From positions 434,001-498,000 of the forward strand of contig NZ_FRFD01000003.1 in NCBI RefSeq assembly GCF_900143645.1: a stretch of DNA of 64,000 bases. The letters are read 5' to 3'. This DNA comes from Anaerocolumna xylanovorans DSM 12503. GTDB lineage: Bacteria > Bacillota > Clostridia > Lachnospirales > Lachnospiraceae. The notes under the pieces are model-generated. The model did no database searches, was not told the DNA's origin, and saw only the letters and a list, made by a program, of their open reading frames with translations. A program made the position numbers and the translations under genes. Below are positions 8,227 through 16,292 of the stretch, in pieces. The first letter of the stretch is position 1. Every line of letters starts with the position of its first letter.

Positions 8227-9096
8227 ATGATTTATCGAAAGAAAATAAATTTACTCTGGCTTTTAGGTCCTATGGTTTTTATCATGATTACCTTTTTATA
8301 CTATCCTTTTGTATCAAATATCTGGAACAGTCTGTACAATATTGTCGGATTAGGCGGGAACCGGGGAGAATTCTTAGGTGTCAGAAATTATCAGAAGCTT
8401 TTTGAGGATCCAAACATACTGATTGCTATTAAGAATTCAGGAATTATTATGTTACTGACAGTGGTGTTCCAGGTTGGAATCGGACTTACTTTGGCTATTT
8501 TAGTGGACAGCGTGAAGCGCTTTAAGAAATTTTTTCAGACAGTATACTTTTTTCCAATTGTGATATCGGCAACTGCAATAGGCCTTATGTTTAATTTATT
8601 TTACTCCTATTACGGAGGAATGCTGAATCAGATTCTAAATGCTATGGGGCATAATCCGGTTAACTGGAAATCCGACAGCCTGGCACTTATTATGATATCT
8701 GTTCCGATTATCTGGAGCTATGCAGGCTTTTATTTTGTATTATTATTAACCGGAATCAACGGGATTTCAGAAGATATCTTTGAATCGGCCATGCTGGATG
8801 GGGCAGTGGGGTTCAAAAAAGTATATTACATAACGATTCCCTTGTTAAAAAATGTAATCAGAACATGTATTATCCTTGCCGTTACAGGGTCATTAAAGGC
8901 CTTTGACCTGCCCTGGGTAATTGCACCTAAAGGCGCGCCCAAGGGACTTACCCATCTTTTGGGGACGTATATGTACCAGGTGACTTTTATAGAAGAAAAT
9001 GTGGATTATGGTTCTGCAATTGCTTTTATGATTGTTGTTTTAGGAATTATTATTTCGCAGATTACTAACAGATTAATGAAACAGGAGCAATACTAG
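8227..9096 (+). CDS. Sugar ABC transporter permease (MalF/UgpA type)
   Basis: The 289-residue protein has six predicted membrane segments and the cytoplasmic EAA loop at about ESAMLDGAVGFKKVYYITIPLLKN, where the shared ATPase docks. It is the first of two permeases for the lipoprotein at 6785. The ATG at 8227 is chosen because it follows a GAGGG site and gives the usual N-terminus (YRKKINLLWLLGPMVFIMITFLYYPF); an upstream TTG in the same frame lies in the hairpin. No ATP-binding subunit is encoded in the operon. Confidence 0.9.
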   Translation: MIYRKKINLLWLLGPMVFIMITFLYYPFVSNIWNSLYNIVGLGGNRGEFLGVRNYQKLFEDPNILIAIKNSGIIMLLTVVFQVGIGLTLAILVDSVKRFKKFFQTVYFFPIVISATAIGLMFNLFYSYYGGMLNQILNAMGHNPVNWKSDSLALIMISVPIIWSYAGFYFVLLLTGINGISEDIFESAMLDGAVGFKKVYYITIPLLKNVIRTCIILAVTGSLKAFDLPWVIAPKGAPKGLTHLLGTYMYQVTFIEENVDYGSAIAFMIVVLGIIISQITNRLMKQEQY

Positions 9097-9113
9097 GAGC
9101 AGGTGAGCATGAT

Positions 9114-9956
9114 ATGAGAGAAGAAAACAGGAAAAAGAAAATACTTGGCAGTGTTCCAATTTATATTATATTATTGTTATGGGCGGCTACCACCATATAT
9201 CCATTTATCTGGTTAATCCTTAATTCATTTAAGTCTTCCAGAGAGATACTGAATTCCTCTTTTAACCTGCCGCAGAATTTTAGCTGGTTAAATTATATAA
9301 ATGCCTTTGGAAAGCAGAATATTTTGAGGGCATATGGGAACAGTCTGGTAATATCGGGAAGCACTATGTTAATTGTATTATTGATAGGCAGTCTGGCCGC
9401 CTTTGCAATGACCAGATATCAGTTTAAATTTAAGAAAATTATTTACTTTATGATAGTGGGAAGTCTGATGTTTCCGGTTTTTGCGACTATTATACCGGTA
9501 TTTAAGATGATAGTAAAATGGAATCTGGTGAACCAGTCTCTGGGAGTGATTATCCCTCAGACAGCCACTAATCTTGCATTTGCGGTTATTGTGTTAATGG
9601 GTTTTATGGACTCGCTTCCCTATGAATTAGAAGAAGCGTCTTTTTTGGAAGGAGCTTCTGTTTCCCGCATCTATACAAAAGTCATAGTTCCATTATCAAA
9701 GCCGGCGTTGGCTTCCGTAGCTATTTTCGTCTTTTTATGGTCTTACAATGATTTATTTACGCAAATGATAGTGCTAAGGAGGAGAGAGACCTTTCCTGTC
9801 TGTGCATTACTGAATGAAATCAGTTCAAAATACGGAACAGATTTCGGATTAATGACAGCATCTGTAGTGCTGGTAGTGGTACCTGTCTTAGTTGTATATA
9901 TTTTGCTGCAGAAAAATATAGTAAAGGGACTGACGGCAGGTGCAGTAAAAGGCTAG
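9114..9956 (+). CDS. Sugar ABC transporter permease (MalG/UgpE type)
   Basis: The 280-residue protein has six predicted membrane segments and the EAA-loop motif EEASFLEGASVSRIYTKVIVPLSKPAL. The ending KGLTAGAVKG is the usual C-terminus of carbohydrate CUT1 permeases. It forms the heterodimeric channel with the permease at 8227. The gene starts 17 bases after that one. Confidence 0.92.
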   Translation: MREENRKKKILGSVPIYIILLLWAATTIYPFIWLILNSFKSSREILNSSFNLPQNFSWLNYINAFGKQNILRAYGNSLVISGSTMLIVLLIGSLAAFAMTRYQFKFKKIIYFMIVGSLMFPVFATIIPVFKMIVKWNLVNQSLGVIIPQTATNLAFAVIVLMGFMDSLPYELEEASFLEGASVSRIYTKVIVPLSKPALASVAIFVFLWSYNDLFTQMIVLRRRETFPVCALLNEISSKYGTDFGLMTASVVLVVVPVLVVYILLQKNIVKGLTAGAVKG

Positions 9957-9967
9957 GAGGATTTTGC

Positions 9968-10714
9968 ATGTATCGTGTGGTTATAATTGATGATGAAGAG
10001 ATTATCTTAAAAGGACTGCGAAGTGTTGTGGATTGGGAAAAATTCAACTGTAAGATAGCAGGTCAGGCGGATGATGGAATAGAGGGGATCCGGCTAATTG
10101 AAAAAGTCAATCCGGACATCATCTTCACGGATATCCGTATGCCTAATATGGACGGACTGGAGATGTTAGAACGTATTAAGCCACAGTTAAAAGAGAAGGA
10201 AGTTACCATAATGACCGGCTACGGAGATCTGGAGTATGCCAGGCAGGCAATTAAATATGGGGTTACAAGATATCTGTTAAAACCGTCTCAATTAGAAGAA
10301 ATAGAGGAAGCACTTACATGCATGGTGGAAAATCTGGATGAGAGCAGGGGAGTAAAACGTGATAAAATTGACAATTATCTGGTAGAGCAGGTGCTGAAAT
10401 ATGTGGAATGCCACTACGATGAAAAACTTACTCTTTCAGAGATAGCAGACAAAAACTTTGTGAGCGTGTGGCATCTAAGCAAATTAATCAGTAAGTATTG
10501 CAATAAGAACTTTAAGGATATTGTCAATGAAGTGAGAATGAAGTATGCAAAGAAGTTCCTGTTGGAAGGAAACTATAAAGTGTATGAAGTATCAGAGAAA
10601 GTGGGAATCTATGATATCACATATTTCAGTAAGGTTTTTAAGCGGTATAACGGCTGTACTCCCAACGAATTCAGAAATCAGGCCAAGTCAGATACAGGAA
10701 AAAATATAAGATAA
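9968..10714 (+). CDS. YesN-type response regulator, receiver plus AraC HTH
   Basis: The 248-residue protein has a receiver domain (residues 1-120) with acidic pocket IIDDEE, phospho-acceptor Asp55 in FTDIRMPNMDG, and Lys in LLKPS. A two-helix AraC DNA-binding domain follows (from about 140: LTLSEIADKNFVSVWHLSKLISK ... VGIYDITYFSKVFKRYNGCTPNEFR). It is the partner of the kinase at 4998 and closes the operon. YesN proteins with a receiver usually activate the adjacent transport operon. It is shorter than many YesN proteins, which carry a longer linker. Confidence 0.92.
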   Translation: MYRVVIIDDEEIILKGLRSVVDWEKFNCKIAGQADDGIEGIRLIEKVNPDIIFTDIRMPNMDGLEMLERIKPQLKEKEVTIMTGYGDLEYARQAIKYGVTRYLLKPSQLEEIEEALTCMVENLDESRGVKRDKIDNYLVEQVLKYVECHYDEKLTLSEIADKNFVSVWHLSKLISKYCNKNFKDIVNEVRMKYAKKFLLEGNYKVYEVSEKVGIYDITYFSKVFKRYNGCTPNEFRNQAKSDTGKNIR

Positions 10715-10806
10715 GTACTAAAGGGATTGGCGTATAATAGTTTTGAATTGTGCAATATGTACGAAAAAAATATTAATTTTTTGGTTAAAGTTTTTAAAGA
10801 TTTCTC

Positions 10807-10835
10807 TTGATTCTTTACGTAAGAATTGGTATTAT
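10807..10835 (+). promoter_or_regulatory. Promoter of yhfZ
   Basis: TTGATT (10807-10812) and TATTAT (10830-10835) are 17 bases apart and the -10 box has a TGG extension. Transcription should begin right at the dyad at 10844. Confidence 0.65.
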
Positions 10836-10843
10836 ACCTATAT

Positions 10844-10869
10844 AAACAATTTACAGTAAAATGTACAAA
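10844..10869 (+). promoter_or_regulatory. Putative YhfZ operator 1
   Basis: The core reads TTTACA-N6-TGTACA, preceded by AAACAA. A closely matching copy lies at 11824-11850 before yhfY. It lies between the yhfZ -10 box and its ribosome binding site, so a bound protein would block transcription start. That YhfZ itself binds is inferred from position. Confidence 0.55.
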
Positions 10870-10877
10870 GGGGAAAC

Positions 10878-11804
10878 ATGGATAAGATTCAAGCGGTACT
10901 TATGCAAAAAAACGGTCTGGTATTAATGTATTTGGCCCAAACTCTTTTGGCAAAGCAGGAAGGCGACAGGATGGAAACTATCATCAATATTGCCGATGAA
11001 CTGAAAGTCGGAAGAGGTACTGTGCAAACAGCTCTCAAGAATCTGCAATCTTTTGGAGCCCTGGATTTTGAGACAAGGGGTCACAAAGGCAGCATAATAA
11101 CCCAGATAGATTATGGCATTTTAATGAAAATCAGCGGAATTAAGAATCTTGTGGGAGTTATGCCACTGCCTTATTCAAAGAGATATGAGGGATTAGCAAC
11201 AGGAATCTACAAGACTTTAAATAACAAGGATATATCGGCGAATCTGGCATTTATGTCAGGCGCCGAGCGAAGAATTAATTCCCTGTTAGACGGAAGATAC
11301 GATTTCTGTATCATGTCGAAGCTGACGGCCAGACATTATATGGATGAACAAGTTCCTATTGAGATAATTGCGGATTTGGCGGATAAGACATACGTAAATG
11401 AGCATACTCTCATTGTGAATCACGATTTTAAGGACTTTTTTGACGGTATGCGAATTGGTGTTGACCATTCTTCCTTTGACCAGGTAGATATAACCCACAG
11501 ATATTTTGAGGGGAAGAATATCACCATTGTGCCTATTAAATACAATCAGATTATTGAGAGTATTAGAAATGGTACCATTGACGGTTCCATCTGGAGCCTG
11601 GAAGAAAATATTATCAACAATATTGATTTGAAATGTATTGATATTAACCAGGCAACCGGAAATAGGGAGAATACCCAGGCTGTTATTGTAACAAGAGCCG
11701 ATGAGACAGGGATTAAGAATTATTTCAAGCGATTTTTTAAATCGGAACGGGTGGAACAAATCCAGAAGGATGTAATAGAAAACAAAATAATGCCTAATTA
11801 TTAG
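10878..11804 (+). CDS. yhfZ: YhfZ-like HTH transcriptional regulator
   Basis: The 308-residue protein has a winged-helix HTH at about residues 30-75 (NIADELKVGRGTVQTALKNLQSFGALDFETRGHKGSII) and a C-terminal effector domain of the YhfZ family (GVMPLPYSKRYEGLATGIYKTL ... FDQVDITHRYFEG), which resembles type 2 periplasmic-binding folds. In Escherichia coli yhfZ ends the poorly understood yhf operon. Here it is transcribed alone, ends in a hairpin that overlaps its stop codon, and has matching dyads before itself and before yhfY. It is the likely local regulator and ligand sensor. Confidence 0.88.
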   Translation: MDKIQAVLMQKNGLVLMYLAQTLLAKQEGDRMETIINIADELKVGRGTVQTALKNLQSFGALDFETRGHKGSIITQIDYGILMKISGIKNLVGVMPLPYSKRYEGLATGIYKTLNNKDISANLAFMSGAERRINSLLDGRYDFCIMSKLTARHYMDEQVPIEIIADLADKTYVNEHTLIVNHDFKDFFDGMRIGVDHSSFDQVDITHRYFEGKNITIVPIKYNQIIESIRNGTIDGSIWSLEENIINNIDLKCIDINQATGNRENTQAVIVTRADETGIKNYFKRFFKSERVEQIQKDVIENKIMPNY

Positions 11805-11819
11805 ATTAGGCATTATTTT
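11784..11819 (+). terminator. Terminator of yhfZ
   Basis: Perfect 15-base arms, AAAATAATGCCTAAT (11784-11798) and its complement (11805-11819), enclose a 6-base loop that contains the yhfZ stop codon. The 3' arm ends in TTTT. Confidence 0.8.
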
Positions 11820-11823
11820 ATAA

Positions 11824-11850
11824 AAACAATTTACAATAAACTGTACATTG
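11824..11850 (+). promoter_or_regulatory. Putative YhfZ operator 2, before yhfY
   Basis: AAACAATTTACA-N6-TGTACA is a near copy of the site at 10844-10869, differing in two bases over the shared core. It lies just upstream of the yhfY ribosome binding site in the position of the promoter (TTTACA with TATAAA 15 bases on). Confidence 0.55.
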
Positions 11851-11880
11851 TATAAAAGGTAAAATCAGGGAGGAATTTTT

Positions 11881-12240
11881 ATGGAGTTAATGGAGCGTAT
11901 AAGGCTATTGCAGGAATACGGCATGATGGATGAAACTGCTTTTGAAGATATTCTTACCATTATAAAGCTGTTTAAAGAGGAGTATGGGATAGAATTAACA
12001 GAAAAGAATGCGGGCATTATGATTACCCACATGTCATCGGCCTTTCACAGGAATGTAACGGGAGAAGAAATTGATGCCATGGATGCCGGTATCGTGGAAG
12101 AAATAAAACAAGTACCGGAGTATGCAAAAGCAGGGCAGATTCTTGTTTCTATTGTATCCGGCATAAAAAATAATTTATCCAAAAAGGAAATGGAGTATTT
12201 CTTAGTTCATATATGTAATCTTTTAGCCAATACTAACTAA
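11881..12240 (+). CDS. yhfY: YhfY-like single PRD-domain protein
   Basis: The 119-residue protein is a single PTS regulation domain. Two histidines sit in the places usual for phosphorylation: one in GIMITHMSSAFHR and one in EYFLVHICNLL. There is no DNA-binding or antitermination domain, as in E. coli YhfY. The HPr and Enzyme I genes downstream in the same cluster make it plausible that this protein receives phosphate from HPr and reports PTS state to YhfZ or to the transporter; that is inference. A good GGGAGG site precedes it. Confidence 0.85.
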   Translation: MELMERIRLLQEYGMMDETAFEDILTIIKLFKEEYGIELTEKNAGIMITHMSSAFHRNVTGEEIDAMDAGIVEEIKQVPEYAKAGQILVSIVSGIKNNLSKKEMEYFLVHICNLLANTN

Positions 12241-12262
12241 TCAATATATAAGGAGGAAGGAA

Positions 12263-12619
12263 ATGAGAGTAGCAATTGGAGGAATGAAGAAGCCGGAAAT
12301 GGAGGCTGCCATTAAGAGAGCGGATTCAACCATCGAGACTGTTATTACAACAGATATCGGAGCCGTTCCTATGCTAGAGAGCGGGGAGGTGGATTATTAC
12401 TTTGGGGCCTGCGAAAGCGGCGGGGGTGCTGCAATTTCTATACTAATCGGAATGATAGGTTATGGAAAATGCTGTACGGTAGCAAAAAATGGCGGACAGG
12501 TAAACCCGGAAGTCATTCAGAAGTTTATTAAAGATGGGAAAATTGTATTTGGTATGGCACACGATTCCATTGAAAAGGCAGTGCCTGTTTTAGTGGAAGC
12601 ACTGATTAACGCACAGTAG
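12263..12619 (+). CDS. yhfU: YhfU-like DUF2620 protein
   Basis: The 118-residue, glycine-rich soluble protein (VAIGGMKKPEMEAA ... DYYFGACESGGGAAISILIGMIGYGKCCTVAKNGGQ) matches the DUF2620/YhfU family in length and motifs. Its function is unknown. It always sits beside yhfT in such clusters as I know them, so it may be a soluble subunit of the YhfT transporter. Its size is like that of a PTS IIB domain, and it has an adjacent Cys pair (KCC), but no recognisable IIB signature loop. The start has AAGGAGG in front. Confidence 0.87.
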   Translation: MRVAIGGMKKPEMEAAIKRADSTIETVITTDIGAVPMLESGEVDYYFGACESGGGAAISILIGMIGYGKCCTVAKNGGQVNPEVIQKFIKDGKIVFGMAHDSIEKAVPVLVEALINAQ

Positions 12620-12629
12620 GAGGAAGATT

Positions 12630-13928
12630 ATGTTGGGAGAATTAACGGTATTTAATGTAATATTAGTTACGGCATTATGCGCATTTACAGCATTTTTATC
12701 ACACATGGGTATGGCAGTTTTTCATGATGGATTACGCCCGGTAATACCGGAATTCATTGAAGGGCGAATGAAGCGAAGTGAACTTAGTTCCATTGCCTTT
12801 GGACTTAGTGTTGGTTTTATTGCTTCTGTTGGTATTGCACACACCTTGCCAACGGGTATCTTAAATCCCTGGCTGTTGTTTTTAACAACGGATATTCTGG
12901 GAGTTATTGCAACAAAGAAATGGCTGGCACCCATTCTTGGAGGCGTCTGGGGAGCCCTCACCATTACATCTTTAGGAGTAATTAATGCAGCGCTTACAGG
13001 ACTGCCGGTAGACTTAATCGGTTCCATGGGAGCATTAAGTGATCCGATTGTCTCTGCTTTTGCACTTTTCCCGCTGGTAGCTATCTTTACCCAGTTCGGA
13101 GCTAAAAAGGGTGTGACGGCTACGGCAATCACATTAATCATCAGGCAGTTGGTTGCCAGCTTTACAACGGTATATCCGGAATCCATCCAGGTCTTTGTAG
13201 GAGTGGTATTATTAATTGTTTTCGCTATTCTTAATGATAAGAAGAATTCTGCTAAAACCAGTGATGATGAAGCCAATGTATTTTCAGAAAGAACAGCCAG
13301 GATTAAGAAGAATGTGATATGGCTTATGATTGGCGGAGCTTTAATTGCAGTAGCCTGTAATGTGGGTGTTTTTGCAGGTTCCGATGTTTCTATCTATACC
13401 CTTGCAAAAGCTCACAAGGCAACAGATCCGGCCGTTGTCAATGCTTTGACACAGCAGGCTTCTATCGCAGAGTTTATGCGCGGGCTGGGCTTTATTCCGC
13501 TGATAGCAACAACGGCTATTACAACGGGTGTATATGGTGTTGCAGGTCTTACATTCATTTATCCGGTGGGGTATTTGATGCCAAATCCGGTTTTTGCGGC
13601 AATAGGCGGAGCAATAGTGATTTTCCTGGAAGTATCTTTATTAGGAGTAATCGGTAAAGTATTGGGCAAATTCCCTTCCATCAGGGCATCCTCTGACAAC
13701 ATCCGTTCTGCCATGACTACGGTAATGGAGTTTGCATTATTAATCGGTGCCATCAATGCAACTGTTAAGATGGGCGGATACACAGGTTTCTTTATCGGAG
13801 CTATGATTTACTTTATTAATGAATTAACAGGAAGAAGAATCATGAAGATGGCAATTGGTCCGGTAGCTGCAATCGCAACAGGAATCATCTTAAATGTGCT
13901 GTACATAGTTGGCCTGTTTCGGATGTAA
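12630..13928 (+). CDS. yhfT: YhfT-like membrane transport protein
   Basis: The 432-residue protein has about 10-12 hydrophobic segments and matches YhfT in length (E. coli about 434) and in motifs such as SHMGMAVFHDGLRPVIPEF near the N-terminus. The family has no proven substrate. Its place between yhfU and the enzymes php, yhfX and yhfW points to uptake of the compound they process. It starts 10 bases after yhfU. A hairpin and then a repeat block separate it from php. Confidence 0.88.
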   Translation: MLGELTVFNVILVTALCAFTAFLSHMGMAVFHDGLRPVIPEFIEGRMKRSELSSIAFGLSVGFIASVGIAHTLPTGILNPWLLFLTTDILGVIATKKWLAPILGGVWGALTITSLGVINAALTGLPVDLIGSMGALSDPIVSAFALFPLVAIFTQFGAKKGVTATAITLIIRQLVASFTTVYPESIQVFVGVVLLIVFAILNDKKNSAKTSDDEANVFSERTARIKKNVIWLMIGGALIAVACNVGVFAGSDVSIYTLAKAHKATDPAVVNALTQQASIAEFMRGLGFIPLIATTAITTGVYGVAGLTFIYPVGYLMPNPVFAAIGGAIVIFLEVSLLGVIGKVLGKFPSIRASSDNIRSAMTTVMEFALLIGAINATVKMGGYTGFFIGAMIYFINELTGRRIMKMAIGPVAAIATGIILNVLYIVGLFRM

Positions 13929-13940
13929 TCTTCCGATAAT

Positions 13941-13971
13941 CTATGGGGCAATACAAGTAATTGCCCCATAG
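13941..13971 (+). promoter_or_regulatory. Intercistronic hairpin after yhfT
   Basis: CTATGGGGCAAT and ATTGCCCCATAG form a perfect 12-base stem with a 7-base loop. No T-run follows on the plus strand, so it may act as a processing or stabilising element rather than a full terminator. Confidence 0.55.
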
Positions 13972-13985
13972 AAATATGAAATGAA

Positions 13986-14149
13986 GAGTAGTGTAAAAAT
14001 TAAAAAGCAATGTTCACTTTTTATCCAGGCAGTATCGCAGGCAGGCCTGCGATATGCATGACTACGGGGGTTAGGTTGAAAAATAAATTTTTCAACTACG
14101 TATTCAGCAATATCAAATCAAAGATTTGATATTCACAAAAGGAGTTAGA
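13986..14149 (+). repeat. Modular palindromic repeat, copy A (two modules, ends in RBS of php)
   Basis: Module 1 begins GAGTAGTG and contains the stem TATCGCAGGC/GCCTGCGATA (14033-14054) and then GCATG. Module 2 begins GTTAG and contains two stems: GTTGAAAAAT/ATTTTTCAAC (14075-14096) and AATATCAAATC/GATTTGATATT (14109-14133). It ends in AAAAGGAGTTAGA directly before the php ATG. Related copies lie at 16212, 48597 (minus strand), 52379 and 58641. Confidence 0.8.
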
Positions 14150-15052
14150 ATGATAGAAACGGTAAATGGAAATGTGACTGAACTGGGAATTACAATGTGT
14201 CATGAGCATTTAATAATAGATTTAAGAAGAGTCCGCCAGGATGAAGATTCCTATATAGCAGACACGGATTTGGCGGTTCGTGAGCTTTTTAAGGCGAAAG
14301 AACTTGGAGTTGAGACAATCCTTGAGGTCACCTGCAATGATATGGGCAGGGATGTTAAAAAGCTTCAGGATATCGGAGCAAGGACGGGAATGAATATTAT
14401 TTGTTCCACAGGGTTTTATCTGAAAGAATACCACACGGACTTTGTGATAAATGCAAAAACCGAGGAACTGGAAGAATTATTTATCAGGGAATTAAGTGAC
14501 GGAATCGATAGTACCGGGATAAAGGCCGGAATTATAGGCGAAATTGGATGCAGTAAAAAGGAAATAGATAAAAATGAAGAAAAGGTGCTGACTGCTTCCG
14601 GAAGGGCTTCCCGAAGGACAGGTGCGGCGGTAACTACCCATTGCGATATGGGACTTCTGGGGAAAGAACAGTTGGATATTTTACTTAAAACAGGCATGGA
14701 CAGTAATAACATTATATTGGGTCATACCGATTTGACAGGTTCGGCTTCTTATCAGCTTTCCTTACTTAAGGCAGGTGCCAATATAGCCTTTGATACCATT
14801 GGCAAGCAGGCATATTTATCCGATGAAAAGAGGGCAGAATGCATCTGTGATTTATTGGATAAAGGCTATGAGGACAAGATTTTACTTTCCCAGGATGTAT
14901 CCAGGAAGTCTTATCTGAAAGAAAACGGCGGTTCTGGTTACTGTATGGTCATGGAAAGCTTCCTTCCTCTTTTGTTAAAAAAAGGGGTAAGTGATTCCGA
15001 GATAAAGAAAATGCTGATAGATAACCCTAAAAGAATATTGGAAATGGGGTGA
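14150..15052 (+). CDS. php: Phosphotriesterase homology protein (Php/YhfV-like)
   Basis: The 300-residue TIM-barrel amidohydrolase keeps the metal ligands of the phosphotriesterase group: HEH at MCHEHLII, Glu in IIGEIGCS (where true phosphotriesterases have a carbamylated Lys), His in TTHCDMGL, His in ILGHTDLTGS and Asp in LSQDVSRKSY. The Glu bridge is typical of PHP. The natural substrate is unknown; hydrolysis of an ester, lactone or phosphorylated lactone is possible. The start codon lies 5 bases after the GGAG supplied by the repeat block. E. coli has the same gene in its yhf operon. Confidence 0.9.
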   Translation: MIETVNGNVTELGITMCHEHLIIDLRRVRQDEDSYIADTDLAVRELFKAKELGVETILEVTCNDMGRDVKKLQDIGARTGMNIICSTGFYLKEYHTDFVINAKTEELEELFIRELSDGIDSTGIKAGIIGEIGCSKKEIDKNEEKVLTASGRASRRTGAAVTTHCDMGLLGKEQLDILLKTGMDSNNIILGHTDLTGSASYQLSLLKAGANIAFDTIGKQAYLSDEKRAECICDLLDKGYEDKILLSQDVSRKSYLKENGGSGYCMVMESFLPLLLKKGVSDSEIKKMLIDNPKRILEMG

Positions 15053-15056
15053 GAAA

Positions 15057-16211
15057 TTGTTCTTAGAAACGTTAACCAAAAGAAACCGTGAGTTAATTGC
15101 ATTTGCGGACAGCTCCCATAAAAAAGGGGAAATACAGCCGGATTCCTATATTCTAGATATAGATACCATTTTGTATAATGCAGCAATTATAAAGAAAGAG
15201 GCAGATCAATACGGAATAGAGTTATTCTTCATGTTAAAGCAGATTGGAAGGAACCCGTATATCGCAAAAAGATTAGTGGAGCTTGGATATAAGGGGGCTG
15301 TGGCAGTTGATTTCAGGGAAGCACAGATTATGATGGAACATGGAATACCCATTTGCCATGCAGGTCATCTGGTGCAGATTCCAAGGATGCTTTTGAAGGA
15401 GTTCCTGGAATACGGAATTGAATATATAACGGTTTATTCCCTGGAAAAGGCACAGGAAATCAATGAGATTTTAAAAGAAAGCGGAAAAAAACAGAAAATA
15501 TTACTGAAGTTTGTGGATGAAGCCTGCATGATTTATCCTTCACAGGAAAGCGGCTTTCAAATCGGTGAAATAGAAACTATCACAAAAGAACTGTCAGGGC
15601 TAAGTTCTGTTGAAATAGCCGGGGTGACGGCATTTCCGGCATTTTTATACCAGGAAGAATCCCAGAGCATAGAGATACTGCATAACTGTGAAGTATTAGA
15701 AACAGCTGCCAGGTATCTGGAGGAACACTTTAAACGAAAGATAGAAAGAAATCTTCCCTCCTGCAGTCAGAAGTCTCTGATGAAGACTATTCATGAGAGG
15801 AAAGGAACCCAGGCGGAACCTGGGAATGCACTGGCAGGAACTACCCCCAATAATTTTGACGGAAGTGCGGAAGAGATACCAGCCATACTGTACCTTACGG
15901 AAATTTCCCATAATTATGAGGGGAAAAGCTACTGTTATGGAGGCGGATTATATTCCAGAGGGAAGGCAAAGAAAGCACTGGTTTGCAAAGAAGATATACA
16001 GGAACTGGTTGATGTAAATATGCCATGTTCCGAAAATATTGATTATTATTTTTCATTAGAATATGAGGGAAGAGTATCCAGTACGGTCATTATGTGTTTT
16101 CGTACCCAGATTTTTGACACCAGAAGTCAGGTGATACTAGTAGAAGGACTTAGGGAACATGCACCAAAAATTATAGGAAGATATGATTCCCAGGGAAAGC
16201 TTTTAGGTTAG
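15057..16211 (+). CDS. yhfX: YhfX-like alanine-racemase-fold PLP protein
   Basis: The 384-residue protein has an N-terminal alanine racemase-type barrel: ILDIDTILYNAAIIKKEADQYGIELFFMLKQIGRNPYIAK, where the Lys of MLKQIGRN should bind PLP. Its length fits YhfX (about 387). The reaction is unknown; amino acid racemisation or another PLP step on the imported compound is possible. It starts at TTG 4 bases after php, with a GGGGTGAG site in front. A repeat block follows its stop at once. Confidence 0.87.
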   Translation: MFLETLTKRNRELIAFADSSHKKGEIQPDSYILDIDTILYNAAIIKKEADQYGIELFFMLKQIGRNPYIAKRLVELGYKGAVAVDFREAQIMMEHGIPICHAGHLVQIPRMLLKEFLEYGIEYITVYSLEKAQEINEILKESGKKQKILLKFVDEACMIYPSQESGFQIGEIETITKELSGLSSVEIAGVTAFPAFLYQEESQSIEILHNCEVLETAARYLEEHFKRKIERNLPSCSQKSLMKTIHERKGTQAEPGNALAGTTPNNFDGSAEEIPAILYLTEISHNYEGKSYCYGGGLYSRGKAKKALVCKEDIQELVDVNMPCSENIDYYFSLEYEGRVSSTVIMCFRTQIFDTRSQVILVEGLREHAPKIIGRYDSQGKLLG

Positions 16212-16292
16212 ATCGAAAAATAAATTTTTCGACTACGTATTCAGGAATACCAAATTAATGATTTGATATTCAGGAAAGGCAGGGCTATTAAA
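16212..16292 (+). repeat. Palindromic repeat, copy B (ends in RBS of yhfW)
   Basis: One module with the stem TCGAAAAAT/ATTTTTCGA (16213-16232), the link CTACGTATTCAGG, and the stem AATACCAAAT/ATTTGATATT (16246-16270, one mismatch). It ends in CAGGAAAGG and a short spacer before the yhfW ATG. The order of parts is the same as in module 2 of copy A. Confidence 0.8.

Noticed and set aside
12263..12619. YhfU as a PTS IIB component
   Set aside because: Size and a Cys pair fit loosely, but no IIB phosphorylation loop is recognisable; kept only as a speculation.
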